DNA of 64,000 nt from Saccharomycopsis crataegensis. Taxonomy: Eukaryota; Ascomycota; Saccharomycetes; Ascoideales; Saccharomycopsidaceae. The position numbers and the translations under genes were made by a program. Each line of letters opens with the position of its first letter. The first letter of the stretch is position 1. The notes under the pieces are model-generated. The model was not told the origin of the DNA. It saw only the letters and a list, made by a program, of their open reading frames with translations, and made no database searches. Positions 49,102-58,125 of this stretch are shown here, one piece after another. The DNA lies in assembly GCF_037102585.1 (NCBI RefSeq), contig NW_027043829.1, positions 806,001 to 870,000 on the forward strand, in the 5' to 3' direction.

Positions 49102-49681
49102 TGGCATTGTATTGGCATTGTTAAGAAAATACACTATTATTCTAATCAAGTGGACGCCAAGTCACTCTTGTTAGCTTTTCACACTTTAGAAAGTATCAGT
49201 TGTTTCTTTTCATTATTCAGTTAGTTAGTGTTATTTCATGAACTATAAATTGTATTATTATTTTTCATATTTCATGTAGCTGGAAATTAATCCTGTTCTT
49301 GAAAAAAGAGAGAGAGAGGAGCTAAGTTTCAACAAAAACAACGTTATTCATTCATACTTACGATGAAGATGACTCCTCATGGCTTATCAGTGGATGATGA
49401 TCAAAACCAAATAGTGAAAATCCACAAATGCAAGAGATAATATCATGTAATAACACTCTTTTCATCTGAAAAAGTTCCCCCATTTGAATAATTCTCCAAA
49501 TTTGTGAGATTTGCTCGGAAATATGCATCTACAGACTAGAGTATGCAGATATCATAACATGATAATCGCACGCAGGGCGCTTTAGATGCACTGTCGAAAA
49601 GTGTTTTGGGAACCATTAGCATTGGCTTTTCTTTTCAATGGATATACTTCGTAATAGAAAGACGGTGGCGCCACATGAACA
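49102..49681. other. Intergenic between TOP3 and ALG2
   Basis: AT-rich 3' region, then the promoter of ALG2. Only a short purine run (GAGAGAGAGAGG near 49309) stands out. No gene is supported. Confidence 0.55.
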
Positions 49682-51187
49682 ATGAACGTTGATAAAAGTT
49701 TTGATGCCGATGTGGCAAAACCGAAAAATATTGCCATCATTCATCCCGATTTGGGGATTGGTGGGGCCGAAAGGCTTATTGTTGATGTGGCCATTGGACT
49801 TCAAGATCTCAAGAACCATCATATTACCATATACACTTCACATTGTGATAAAAGCCATGCATTTGAAGAGGTTGCCAATGATAAGCTTGAAGTGGTGGTA
49901 TATGGGGATTTCTTGCCTCGGAAGATCTTTGGACGGTTCACGATTCTTTGTGCTACTCTTAGACAACTATACCTTACGATGAAAGTATTGTTCTTGACCG
50001 GTTCAAGCTACGATTTCTACATCATTGATTCTTTGGCGGCATGTTTGCCGGTGATTTGGTTGTTCAATATTTTATTGAAATCGAAAAATGGGTTCTCGAA
50101 AGTGTTATTTTACTGCCATTTCCCCGATTTGAAACTTTCGCAGAACTCCACCGGTAGCACTCTTAAAAGCCTTTATAGAATGCCGTTTGATTATTATGAG
50201 CAGTTTTGCTATGTGTTCCCCCATAAATTGTACGTGAATTCGAATTTCACTAAACAGATTTTCGCAGAAACTTTCGACATGTTGCCAGGTTTAGCATCAT
50301 TCACCGCCCCCACCGTGGCATACCCTTGTATTGACGAAACCATCCACAACGACCCAAAACTTGATGCAAAAATTCACGCCAAATTTTCCAATTCCAAATT
50401 TTTTTTGAGTATCAATCGGTTTGAAAGGAAGAAAAATGTCGAGCTCGCCATCAAATCATTTTCCGAACTCGTGAAACGGGAAAAAACCCCCTCAAAATCC
50501 TTAAAGTTATTAGTTGCTGGGGGTTATGACAAATTAGTGTTAGAAAACGTTGAGTATTTAAAAGATCTTTGCACCATCTCTGCTGATTTCAACCTTCAAT
50601 ACCGGGTGTTTACAGACTACCAAGAGTTTATCGATACCGATCTCACTGCCGAGTGTCAAATCTATTTCTTACCAAACGTTTCCACCGACTTGCGTAATTC
50701 CTTGATGAAATACACCGCGATGTTGTTGTATACCCCATCATTTGAACATTTTGGGATCGTTCCTATCGAGGCGATGAAGTATAATACTTTGGTATTAGCA
50801 ATCAACAACGGGGGTCCAAAAGAGAGCATCGCACCTTTAGATGATGATTATGAAGGATTAAAAACCGAAAAAATCTCGATAACCAACGATAAAGGTACCG
50901 GGTTCTTGAAGCCTGCGGACGAGAAAATATGGAGTAATGTCATGGAATGCATTATTTCCATGAAAGATTCTCAACGCGCTAAATTGGGGAGCAACGGTGA
51001 GAAAATCATTGAAAAGTTGTTCACCAGAAAAGTGCTTACAGAAACCATCAACGAGGATATTGTCAGGTTATCAAAGAATCTGACGAATCTTGAATTCCAA
51101 GAGACTCAGAGAACCCTTTATTTCTTCTTAGTCGCGCTTGGTGCCCCATTTATTGCCATTGCCATTTTCTTATTATACCTGTTGTGA
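49682..51187 (+). CDS. ALG2: Alg2, ER alpha-1,3/1,6-mannosyltransferase of N-glycan synthesis
   Basis: Alg2 adds the second and third mannoses to the dolichol-linked oligosaccharide on the cytosolic face of the ER. The 501-residue length agrees with S. cerevisiae (503). The GT4/GT-B signature begins IAIIHPDLGIGGAERLIVD. VVYGDFLPRKIFGRF, FYCHFPDLKLS, YVNSNFTKQIFAETF and FLSINRFERKKN follow, then the nucleotide-sugar site LYTPSFEHFGIVPIEAM with the ExxxxxxxE pattern and AINNGGPKESI. A terminal hydrophobic segment (about 478-501) anchors the protein. The final three codons include a CTG inside this segment, consistent with Leu decoding. Confidence 0.97.
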   Translation: MNVDKSFDADVAKPKNIAIIHPDLGIGGAERLIVDVAIGLQDLKNHHITIYTSHCDKSHAFEEVANDKLEVVVYGDFLPRKIFGRFTILCATLRQLYLTMKVLFLTGSSYDFYIIDSLAACLPVIWLFNILLKSKNGFSKVLFYCHFPDLKLSQNSTGSTLKSLYRMPFDYYEQFCYVFPHKLYVNSNFTKQIFAETFDMLPGLASFTAPTVAYPCIDETIHNDPKLDAKIHAKFSNSKFFLSINRFERKKNVELAIKSFSELVKREKTPSKSLKLLVAGGYDKLVLENVEYLKDLCTISADFNLQYRVFTDYQEFIDTDLTAECQIYFLPNVSTDLRNSLMKYTAMLLYTPSFEHFGIVPIEAMKYNTLVLAINNGGPKESIAPLDDDYEGLKTEKISITNDKGTGFLKPADEKIWSNVMECIISMKDSQRAKLGSNGEKIIEKLFTRKVLTETINEDIVRLSKNLTNLEFQETQRTLYFFLVALGAPFIAIAIFLLYLL

Positions 51188-51311
51188 AAGATTTGTAATA
51201 TACTTCTACTTTTTCTGTCTTTAAAATATGAATACTTGTAATTGAATATTGAATATTTATTGAGCTTTTTGATTATACTTTCGAATCGTCAACACGTGAC
51301 AAGCGCGTAAG

Positions 51312-51317
51312 ACGCGT
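51312..51317 (+). promoter_or_regulatory. MCB element (ACGCGT) upstream of MCM2, first copy
   Basis: ACGCGT is the MBF-binding MluI cell-cycle box. It is followed eight bases later by ACGCGA, in the sequence GACGCGTAAGACGCGACC. Position is 180 bp before the MCM2 ATG, fitting G1/S expression of replication genes. Confidence 0.7.
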
Positions 51318-51364
51318 AAGACGCGACCTTTTTTTTAAATTGCAGAAAAACTTCCCAAATTGTA

Positions 51365-51370
51365 ACGCGT
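51365..51370 (+). promoter_or_regulatory. MCB element (ACGCGT) upstream of MCM2, second copy
   Basis: A second perfect ACGCGT lies 127 bp before the MCM2 ATG, next to an A-tract. Two intact copies within 60 bp support real MBF control. Confidence 0.7.
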
Positions 51371-51496
51371 GAAAAAAAAAAAAAGTGTTGATGTGGGAAA
51401 AATCGACGACACACTGTACTTCTTTTTTCCTTGCACTTTTTGCTGTCTATTTTTGGCGAACAAACGCTTCTTATCTAAATAATTAAATAACCAATA

Positions 51497-54073
51497 ATGT
51501 CGCAGAATAACTCGAGGAAGAGAACCTTATCCACCCAGGAGGCTGATGAGGAAGGTTTCGATGCTCATATTCCTTCAGGAAACTCGTCTCCTAGTCATAA
51601 TTTACCACCATCTTCACCAGCACCATTCGATCCATATGATGATGGCGAAGAACCAGATATCGTCGATGATGACATTGATGATATTGAAGAACGTGTTAAT
51701 GAAGTTGATTTGTTCGACGATAATATCAGGCGTGACTACCTACCTGATGCTAGCCAGGATAAATATGCCTCATCTGAAGTCGACGATGGCGAATATAATG
51801 AATTAGATATCTCTTCTAGAAGAAAAGTCGACCGTGCTTTAGACGCCCGTGATCGTTTAATTCAGCAGCAGAAAGCCAGAGGTCAGGCATTCTTGGATGA
51901 GGAAGAAGAAGAAGAGGAACAGGAATTGGATCAATATGGTTTACCAGTTCAAAGAAGACGTGTCAGAACCCAATATGATGAAGACTTTGAGATGTCTGAG
52001 GATGAAATAGATCCATTATCTGAAGAAATATCTTTAGACGCTCTTGCCGATATTAAGGCACCAAGCATCCAGGAATGGATTATGGAACCAGCCGTGTCCA
52101 GATCTATTGCTAGAGAACTTAAGAGTTTCTTGACAGAATTTACTAATGCAGAAGGTAAATCAGTATACGGTTCGAAGATTCGTGTTTTAGGTGAAGTAAA
52201 CTCCGAATCTTTAGAAGTAGATTTTGCCGATCTTGCGGAAGCCAAACCAATTATTTCCTTGTTCTTGTCCACTTGTCCGGAACAAATTTTGAAGATATTT
52301 GATATCATTGCCATGGAAGCGGTCTTATTACATTATCCAGATTATAGTAATATCCACAGTGACATCACTGTGAGAATTGTCAACTATTTCCCAAATAATT
52401 ATACCCTCAGAGAATTGAGAGAGAGTCACTTGAATACATTAATTAGAGTCTCGGGAGTTGTGACTCGTAGAACCGGGGTGTTCCCACAATTGAAATATGT
52501 GAAGTTTGATTGTTTGAAGTGTGGTCAAATTCTTGGTCCGTATTACCAAGACTCTCACACCGAAGTCAAAGTCAACTATTGTCCAAACTGTCGGTCGAAG
52601 AATGGCTTTAGAGTTAATAACGAAAAAACCATCTACAGAAACTACCAACGTGTTTCTGTTCAAGAAGCTCCGGGATCTATCCCTGCTGGTCGTTTGCCAA
52701 GAAAAAGAGATGTCATCCTTCTTGCGGATTTGGTCGACGCTGTGCAACCTGGCCAACACGTTGAAATCACTGGTATTTACAAGAACTCTTACGATGGTAC
52801 ATTGAATGCGAAGAATGGGTTCCCAGTTTTTGCTACCATTATCGAAGCCAACTCCATAAAAGTTGACGGGTCTGGATCAACCACTGAACCATCAAGTAAT
52901 AATACTATTGGTGACAAGAACCGTTTGGAATTGTTCACTTTTACAGATGAACAGGAGAAGCAATTCCGCAAGCTTAGCAATGAACGTGGTATCATTGACA
53001 AAATCATTAACTCTGTTGCCCCATCCATTTATGGCCACCGTGACATCAAAACTGCGGTCGCTTCTTCTTTGTTTGGGGGTGTTGCCAAAGATATCAATGG
53101 TAAGCATTCCATCAGAGGGGATATTAATGTGTTATTGATTGGTGACCCTGGTACTGCCAAATCTCAAATCTTGAAATATGTGGAAAAAACTGCCCATCGT
53201 GCAGTGTACGCTACTGGTCAAGGTGCTTCTGGTGTCGGTTTGACCGCATCAGTTAGAAAAGATCCAATCACTAATGAATGGGTTCTTGAAGGTGGGGCAC
53301 TTGTGTTGGCTGATAAGGGGACCTGTATTATTGATGAATTTGATAAGATGCACGATAGGGATCGTACTTCTATCCACGAAGCCATGGAACAACAATCTAT
53401 CTCTATCTCTAAAGCTGGTATTGTTACCACCCTTAAAGCACGTTGCGCGGTAGTTGCTGCCGCCAATCCTATTGGTGGTCGTTATAATTCGACTATTCCA
53501 TTATCGGATAACGTTGCCTTAACCACCCCTATCTTGTCGCGTTTTGATGTGGTTTGCGTCGTGAGAGACTTGGTGAACCCAACAGATGATGAGAGGTTGG
53601 CGAAATTTGTCATTGGATCCCACATGAATTCGTTAGATTCTAAGGAAGCTGATGATGAGATGAAGGAAATGGGTGAAAACCCAGAAATGGAGGAAGACGA
53701 AGAGCTTGATGGTCAACGTAATGACTATTATGCCAAATACGGAACCATCGATCAAGAGTTTTTAATTAAGTATATTAATTTCTCAAAGAATATCAATCCT
53801 AAATTGAATCAAATGGATACCCAAAAAGTAACAAAATTATACGCCGATTTGAGACGTGAAAGTTTGGCTACTGGTTCGATGGCGATCACCATTCGTCATT
53901 TGGAGGCGGTAATTAGAATTTCAGAAGCATTTGCCAGAATGAGATTATCAGAATTCGTTAGTCAATATGATATTGATCGTGCAATTAAGGTGGCCATTGG
54001 TAGTTTTGTTGGTAGTCAAAAGCTTTCTGTTAAAAACCAATTGAGAAGGGTATTTGCAAAGTATTTGGTTTGA
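51497..54073 (+). CDS. MCM2: Mcm2, subunit of the replicative MCM2-7 helicase
   Basis: Mcm2 is part of the hexameric DNA helicase loaded at origins. The 858-residue protein (868 in S. cerevisiae) has an acidic, disordered N-terminal tail (about 1-180, with DDGEEPDIVDDDIDDIE) that binds histones and is a DDK target. A C4 zinc finger follows at C339/C342 and C362/C365. The AAA+ module has Walker A GDPGTAKSQ near 549, Walker B IIDEFDKM near 610, sensor-1 AAANPIGG and the arginine finger LSRFD near 680. Then come DERLAKFVIGSH and the C-terminal helices (RRESLATGSMAITIRHLEAVIRIS pattern). Start and order match the family. Codon usage is biased, as for a well-expressed gene. Confidence 0.98.
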   Translation: MSQNNSRKRTLSTQEADEEGFDAHIPSGNSSPSHNLPPSSPAPFDPYDDGEEPDIVDDDIDDIEERVNEVDLFDDNIRRDYLPDASQDKYASSEVDDGEYNELDISSRRKVDRALDARDRLIQQQKARGQAFLDEEEEEEEQELDQYGLPVQRRRVRTQYDEDFEMSEDEIDPLSEEISLDALADIKAPSIQEWIMEPAVSRSIARELKSFLTEFTNAEGKSVYGSKIRVLGEVNSESLEVDFADLAEAKPIISLFLSTCPEQILKIFDIIAMEAVLLHYPDYSNIHSDITVRIVNYFPNNYTLRELRESHLNTLIRVSGVVTRRTGVFPQLKYVKFDCLKCGQILGPYYQDSHTEVKVNYCPNCRSKNGFRVNNEKTIYRNYQRVSVQEAPGSIPAGRLPRKRDVILLADLVDAVQPGQHVEITGIYKNSYDGTLNAKNGFPVFATIIEANSIKVDGSGSTTEPSSNNTIGDKNRLELFTFTDEQEKQFRKLSNERGIIDKIINSVAPSIYGHRDIKTAVASSLFGGVAKDINGKHSIRGDINVLLIGDPGTAKSQILKYVEKTAHRAVYATGQGASGVGLTASVRKDPITNEWVLEGGALVLADKGTCIIDEFDKMHDRDRTSIHEAMEQQSISISKAGIVTTLKARCAVVAAANPIGGRYNSTIPLSDNVALTTPILSRFDVVCVVRDLVNPTDDERLAKFVIGSHMNSLDSKEADDEMKEMGENPEMEEDEELDGQRNDYYAKYGTIDQEFLIKYINFSKNINPKLNQMDTQKVTKLYADLRRESLATGSMAITIRHLEAVIRISEAFARMRLSEFVSQYDIDRAIKVAIGSFVGSQKLSVKNQLRRVFAKYLV

Positions 54074-54588
54074 ATTTTCATATCTTTTCCTTTTGATATT
54101 TCTTCTTTGCTTCATTTTGCTTTCTTGTCTGTATTGATAAATGGTAGATATTTTCTGTTTTCACTTTATTTTCGGGTTTATGGTTTTTCACTTAGTATAA
54201 TTTTAATTTTAATCAGTCATTTTCTAATTAAATGAATTCTTTGTAATTACTTGCCTCAAAATATCAAATTTCTTGAAATTTCTTTACTAAGCCTTCAATA
54301 TATTATTTATCAACTTTGGTAGCCATGGCAAAAATCTAAAAAATCAAATACAAACAACAAAAATCCCGAATATAATCAAAAGAAATAGCACTCGAAAAAC
54401 ACCCCACATACACATATAGAAGAAAAAGAAGCAAAAAATAGAAATAAACATCTAAACCCAAATAAAATTAGTAAAACAAATATGTTTGGATAGATAACTA
54501 TTAAGGTAAAATAGGGATAGAATAAGTATACAGTGGAATCATAAAAGTCACCCACAACAATCTGATTCGATAAGAAATTAGAGTTACA
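54074..54588. other. Convergent 3' region MCM2 / GAC1-like
   Basis: 515 bp of AT-rich DNA with T-runs after MCM2 and A-rich sequence near 54330-54470. This fits two polyadenylation regions. No gene is supported. Confidence 0.6.
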
Positions 54589-56826
54589 TCACCCTTGGAA
54601 GAAGCAATAATTTTCAACAAGCTCCTTATAGGACTTTGAATCAAAAGATGGCCTTTCACTTCCAACTTTCTGGATTTCGAATTGGCGTTGCGACTCAGTA
54701 CGATTAACTTTATTCATATTATTGTTAGAAATAGTGACAGTATTACCATTTTTAGCTTGCTCAGAAATGTTTTTATCGAAACCGTGAGCCAAGTTATTTT
54801 CTTTTAAAATGTTATCTTTCCTTTTCATTGATGTGAAATTATCGTTGAATTTATTATTGAACAAAGAATAACCTTGGAATTTGGCATTATTATTTTCATC
54901 GTTAACTGAACTTTTCTCACTAGCACTGGTATCATTTACAGCACTTTTGAAATTAACCAAAGCTTCACCTAATTTGCTAAAGTTAGGCATTTCGCTTTCC
55001 GATTTGTCAAAATCGGAATGATATTTAAAGTTTGGCGTTGATGGAGAGGACTGAAAAGGTGGGAAATAACTATCCAGAGATTCCGAATACTGGTTATATA
55101 ATCTATGATCATCATAGTCGTAATTATTATTGATGGTGCTAGTATCAAAATCATCGGTGTCGGTTAGTGGATCCACATAATCTAGAGAAGACCCATCCAG
55201 AAGGCCCGTGCTACTAGTTCGTTTCTTTTGGGCCAAATATTTAGCAGAATATGTACTAGTGGACGAATTTTCATCTTGGGATTTTTTATCTTTGTCGCTT
55301 TTGAGATAAAGCTGATAATTCTTGCCCTCGTTATTGTCCCAAAATGTTTCTCCATTAGTCTCATACTTTATACATGCAACAAAATCAACATGATCTAGCA
55401 GATTTTTATCTTCCATGAGCGTGACTAAAGGTATTTGGAAAAGAAACCGGTCGTACATTCTTTTCTTTAAAATTCTGGGAATATCGGGAACATAAGCAGC
55501 TTCAACTTCAGAGACAATCTTCCAATCATTTAATGAGTACTTTATTGCCACCTTTTTTTGAAAGGCAATATTCTTTGTGGCTATTTGTCCTTTCAATAGC
55601 CTCTTGTCGGTACTAAGAAAGAATCTTTCGAGAAATACTGGAGGATCAGTAGCAAATTTACGCTCATAATCCACCAGACCCCTGAAGTTTATTGGGTTAA
55701 TTTCCCAATCAAGACCTGGATCAATTTCATCATCATCATCATCATCTGTAGCACTTGACTGATGTATATCACTGTCACTATCATCATCATCGTCACTATC
55801 ACCAATCAACCATCGATATTTTGGGCTCTGCTTAATTCCATGAGACCCACTTCTTGGACGCACATTTGGGGAGTTTTCAGCACTAATTGCTGTTGGAGAA
55901 TCCCTTTCTCGGAAATACTTAATATCGGCAAAAGATTTATTGTTAAAATGAACTGCTTTATATGTAGGAGTTGATGGTAAGCTCAGAGCAGAGCGGCCAT
56001 AGGAATTTCCAGAATAACCAAGAGAGCTCAATTTTAAAGATGATTTAACAATCTCACCGGACTTTTTTCTGATTAGAGGAGGGAACTCGGAGATGCTGTT
56101 GTCAAAAGAGCTTCCAAGCGCGGGGGCGGTTGTATTAGTACTGACATTCTGGGTGGGGGAAGCCGGTTGTTGCGAAAAAATCGCACCAGGTGAAATTTGA
56201 CCACCATTAATAAAATCTAGGGCCTTCAGACTTTTATCGAAAGAGAATTTATTAGCTAAGGGATCTTTGTGTGGCAGCCCACTACCCAGCAGCCCTGTAT
56301 CAGAAGTAGGGGATGAAGCAACCTTGTTGTGCTGAGTGTTGCTATCTGCCTGGTTGCGCCGTGCTTGGGAAATTAGAAATGGGTTCTTATCGAGGTCGGA
56401 ATAGCGCTGTTTATGAAGGTACTTGAGCGATAGAGGCTCTGTATTACCGTCCGTAGTATTAAAGTGGTTCAATGAAGGTCTGACGGGCGATACAGAGGAA
56501 GCGCCATTGAGAGAGGGTGTCGTTTTCTGAGCAGGATTGCCGCCAAATGAAAGAAGTAACGCGCAATTATTTCGATACTGAGGGGGCCTCGATCCAATTG
56601 ATTCATTTGTAGACCTTAGATTCTGGGTACCAATTGATCCCTGATGCTTTATATTTGCCGTCAATTTTGATAGTGGCGGTGGGGTTGAACAAGACGTCAC
56701 ATTATTATCCCCGTCTTTTGATAAGGAGACTGGCGACGAGAGGTCACAAGAAGATTCCAATGCCAGAAACACGGGATTTGAGGTACTGACAGTCGGTGGT
56801 CGCTGGGGAGGAGTGGCTATATCCAT
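54589..56826 (-). CDS. GAC1: PP1 regulatory (glycogen-targeting) subunit, GAC1/PIG1-like
   Basis: Gac1/Pig1 bring the Glc7 phosphatase to glycogen synthase, promoting glycogen storage. I chose the ATG at 56826 (MDIATPPQRPP), giving 745 residues. A longer frame from 56970 runs through a CA repeat and an A-tract (MCVCVCAAKKKKKK) and is unlikely to be the usual start. Features: a Ser/Pro/Asn-rich N-terminus, an RVxF-type Glc7-docking motif KAVHF near residue 289, acidic runs (SDDDDDSDSD), and a CBM21 glycogen-binding domain near 390-510. The domain shows PPVFLERFFLSTDKRLLKG, then VAIKYSLNDWKIVSEVEAAY and FVACIKYETNGETFWDNNEG. The C-terminus is disordered. Whether it is the GAC1 or PIG1 orthologue is not decided. 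Confidence 0.9.
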   Translation of the reverse strand: MDIATPPQRPPTVSTSNPVFLALESSCDLSSPVSLSKDGDNNVTSCSTPPPLSKLTANIKHQGSIGTQNLRSTNESIGSRPPQYRNNCALLLSFGGNPAQKTTPSLNGASSVSPVRPSLNHFNTTDGNTEPLSLKYLHKQRYSDLDKNPFLISQARRNQADSNTQHNKVASSPTSDTGLLGSGLPHKDPLANKFSFDKSLKALDFINGGQISPGAIFSQQPASPTQNVSTNTTAPALGSSFDNSISEFPPLIRKKSGEIVKSSLKLSSLGYSGNSYGRSALSLPSTPTYKAVHFNNKSFADIKYFRERDSPTAISAENSPNVRPRSGSHGIKQSPKYRWLIGDSDDDDDSDSDIHQSSATDDDDDDEIDPGLDWEINPINFRGLVDYERKFATDPPVFLERFFLSTDKRLLKGQIATKNIAFQKKVAIKYSLNDWKIVSEVEAAYVPDIPRILKKRMYDRFLFQIPLVTLMEDKNLLDHVDFVACIKYETNGETFWDNNEGKNYQLYLKSDKDKKSQDENSSTSTYSAKYLAQKKRTSSTGLLDGSSLDYVDPLTDTDDFDTSTINNNYDYDDHRLYNQYSESLDSYFPPFQSSPSTPNFKYHSDFDKSESEMPNFSKLGEALVNFKSAVNDTSASEKSSVNDENNNAKFQGYSLFNNKFNDNFTSMKRKDNILKENNLAHGFDKNISEQAKNGNTVTISNNNMNKVNRTESQRQFEIQKVGSERPSFDSKSYKELVENYCFFQG

Positions 56827-56926
56827 TGAAGCAGACTCTGGGACCAGCAAAGGGCTTATGGATGGTGACGGTACTGGGCTGATTGGTAGACAAAGAAAGG
56901 GTTTTTGCAGCAACCGCAGTGACACA

Positions 56927-56974
56927 TTTTTTTTTTTTTTTTTTTTGGCAGCACACACACACACACACACACAC
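56927..56974. repeat. T20 tract and (CA)11 microsatellite upstream of the GAC1-like gene
   Basis: T20 is followed after five bases by about eleven CA dinucleotides. On the minus strand this reads TG repeats then poly-A and extends the GAC1-like frame upstream in phase. Slippage here would change the frame but not the downstream ATG. Confidence 0.85.
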
Positions 56975-57431
56975 GGGCGTTTTGTGGGAAGAGAAAAAGC
57001 ACACTAACTGTTTCTGGATAACATAATTGCCGCTACAAAGAAAACTACTATTTTAGAGAGTGGCCGGCCAATTTGGCTCATGATGGTGAATCGAATGGCT
57101 AATTAATGGTATTCTTCCTCTCGCTTAGCAGGTCGACCTTGACATGCATACATACGAGTTTAATTAACGTGCTCTATTAAGAAGAGATCCGTAGCCATTA
57201 ATTGGAAACACACTGCATGGAATACAAAGCAAATACCTACAGAAGACAGTGAAAATAGTAATAGTTGATGCTGAAAATGGTTTTTCTTGAAACAAAGTAT
57301 TACGAAGATTTCATAATTGCAGATATACTATCAGATCTCTCATCTGTTTATTTTGTCGATTGCGCTTAATCAGGTAATCCCGAGGAAAGTATTGTACAAT
57401 TGGAACACCATATAGTACAAAACCACCGCCG

Positions 57432-57650
57432 TTAATTCCAGCCGAGATCATCTTTGTACATGGAAACAGGATGGTATACGTTATAATCGTTTATAAGGGT
57501 TGTATAACAGTCATTGACACTAAGAACCACTGATGCAATTGAAAGAATGGTAATGGCCACTAGAAGAATCTTGGTAGTTCCGTTGACAGCTAAACGGAAG
57601 CTCTCAAATGTGACAAGGGGACGAGCTGCTGTTCTAGTCATGAATACCAT
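57432..57650 (-). CDS. Possible small single-pass membrane protein
   Basis: I do not recognise it. The 72-codon frame starts MVFMTRTAARPLVTFESFRL, contains one clear hydrophobic segment (TTKILLVAITILSIASVVLSV, about 25-45) and ends VYHPVSMYKDDLGWN. Composition is balanced, not the product of an A/T tract. Upstream, a pyrimidine-rich TTTTTTGACAG at 57678-57688 (minus strand) looks like a 3' splice site. The sequence after it stays open in the same frame (SSLPPVPPK before the Met), so an upstream exon is possible. I found no convincing first exon. It could be a mitochondrial or ER small protein, or chance. Confidence 0.4.
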   Translation of the reverse strand: MVFMTRTAARPLVTFESFRLAVNGTTKILLVAITILSIASVVLSVNDCYTTLINDYNVYHPVSMYKDDLGWN

Positions 57651-58125
57651 TTTGGGAGGGACTGGGGGAAGGCTGGACTGTCAAAAAAGAGAAACACATT
57701 TATTTCTATAGAGAGCATCGCAGTTCAAATAGATATTATTGTTATTGTCCTCCAAAAAGAGTCCTGCATACAAGGCAAGTTACACAAAAGCAGTAATCCG
57801 CTTTCTATGCTGTACATCCTGTCATCTTCACAAAAACAGGGCTACCCTCAGTTATAAATACACATCTCTAGCTAGTATTAACAACAGAGGATGTCCTTCT
57901 TCTTTAGGACCGTTATTGTCCAAACCCATCGATATTTTCCAAGACATCCTGCATTTTAATGCACTAATAAGCAATCATCACATGCGCATGGAGGCATCGC
58001 AATTTTTTGAGGGAATGAAATTCAGTAGGAATCATCCCTAACTTTCTTTAGTTTCCTTTGGCGCATTTCTGGAGGAAGCCTCTTCACAATCTATCTTCAG
58101 TGTGCTGATTAGTAACAAGTGTAAA

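Larger units (their letters stand above)
51188..51496. other. Intergenic promoter of MCM2
   Basis: The 309-bp gap contains ALG2 3' sequence, a repeated GACGCG/ACGCGT cluster and T- and A-tracts. See the two MCB entries. No other gene is present. Confidence 0.65.
56827..58125. other. Divergent promoter region GAC1-like / DGA1, with possible small gene
   Basis: This 1.3-kb region contains a 20-T tract (56927-56946), a (CA)n run (56952-56974) in the GAC1-like leader, and a TGGCCGGCCA palindrome near 57061-57070. A minus-strand ORF of 72 codons with a membrane segment (57432-57650) is listed separately. The remainder is unremarkable. Confidence 0.55.

Noticed and set aside
58102-58125. Longer DGA1 frame starting at 58102
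   Set aside because: It starts at GTG; the first ATG is at 58126.
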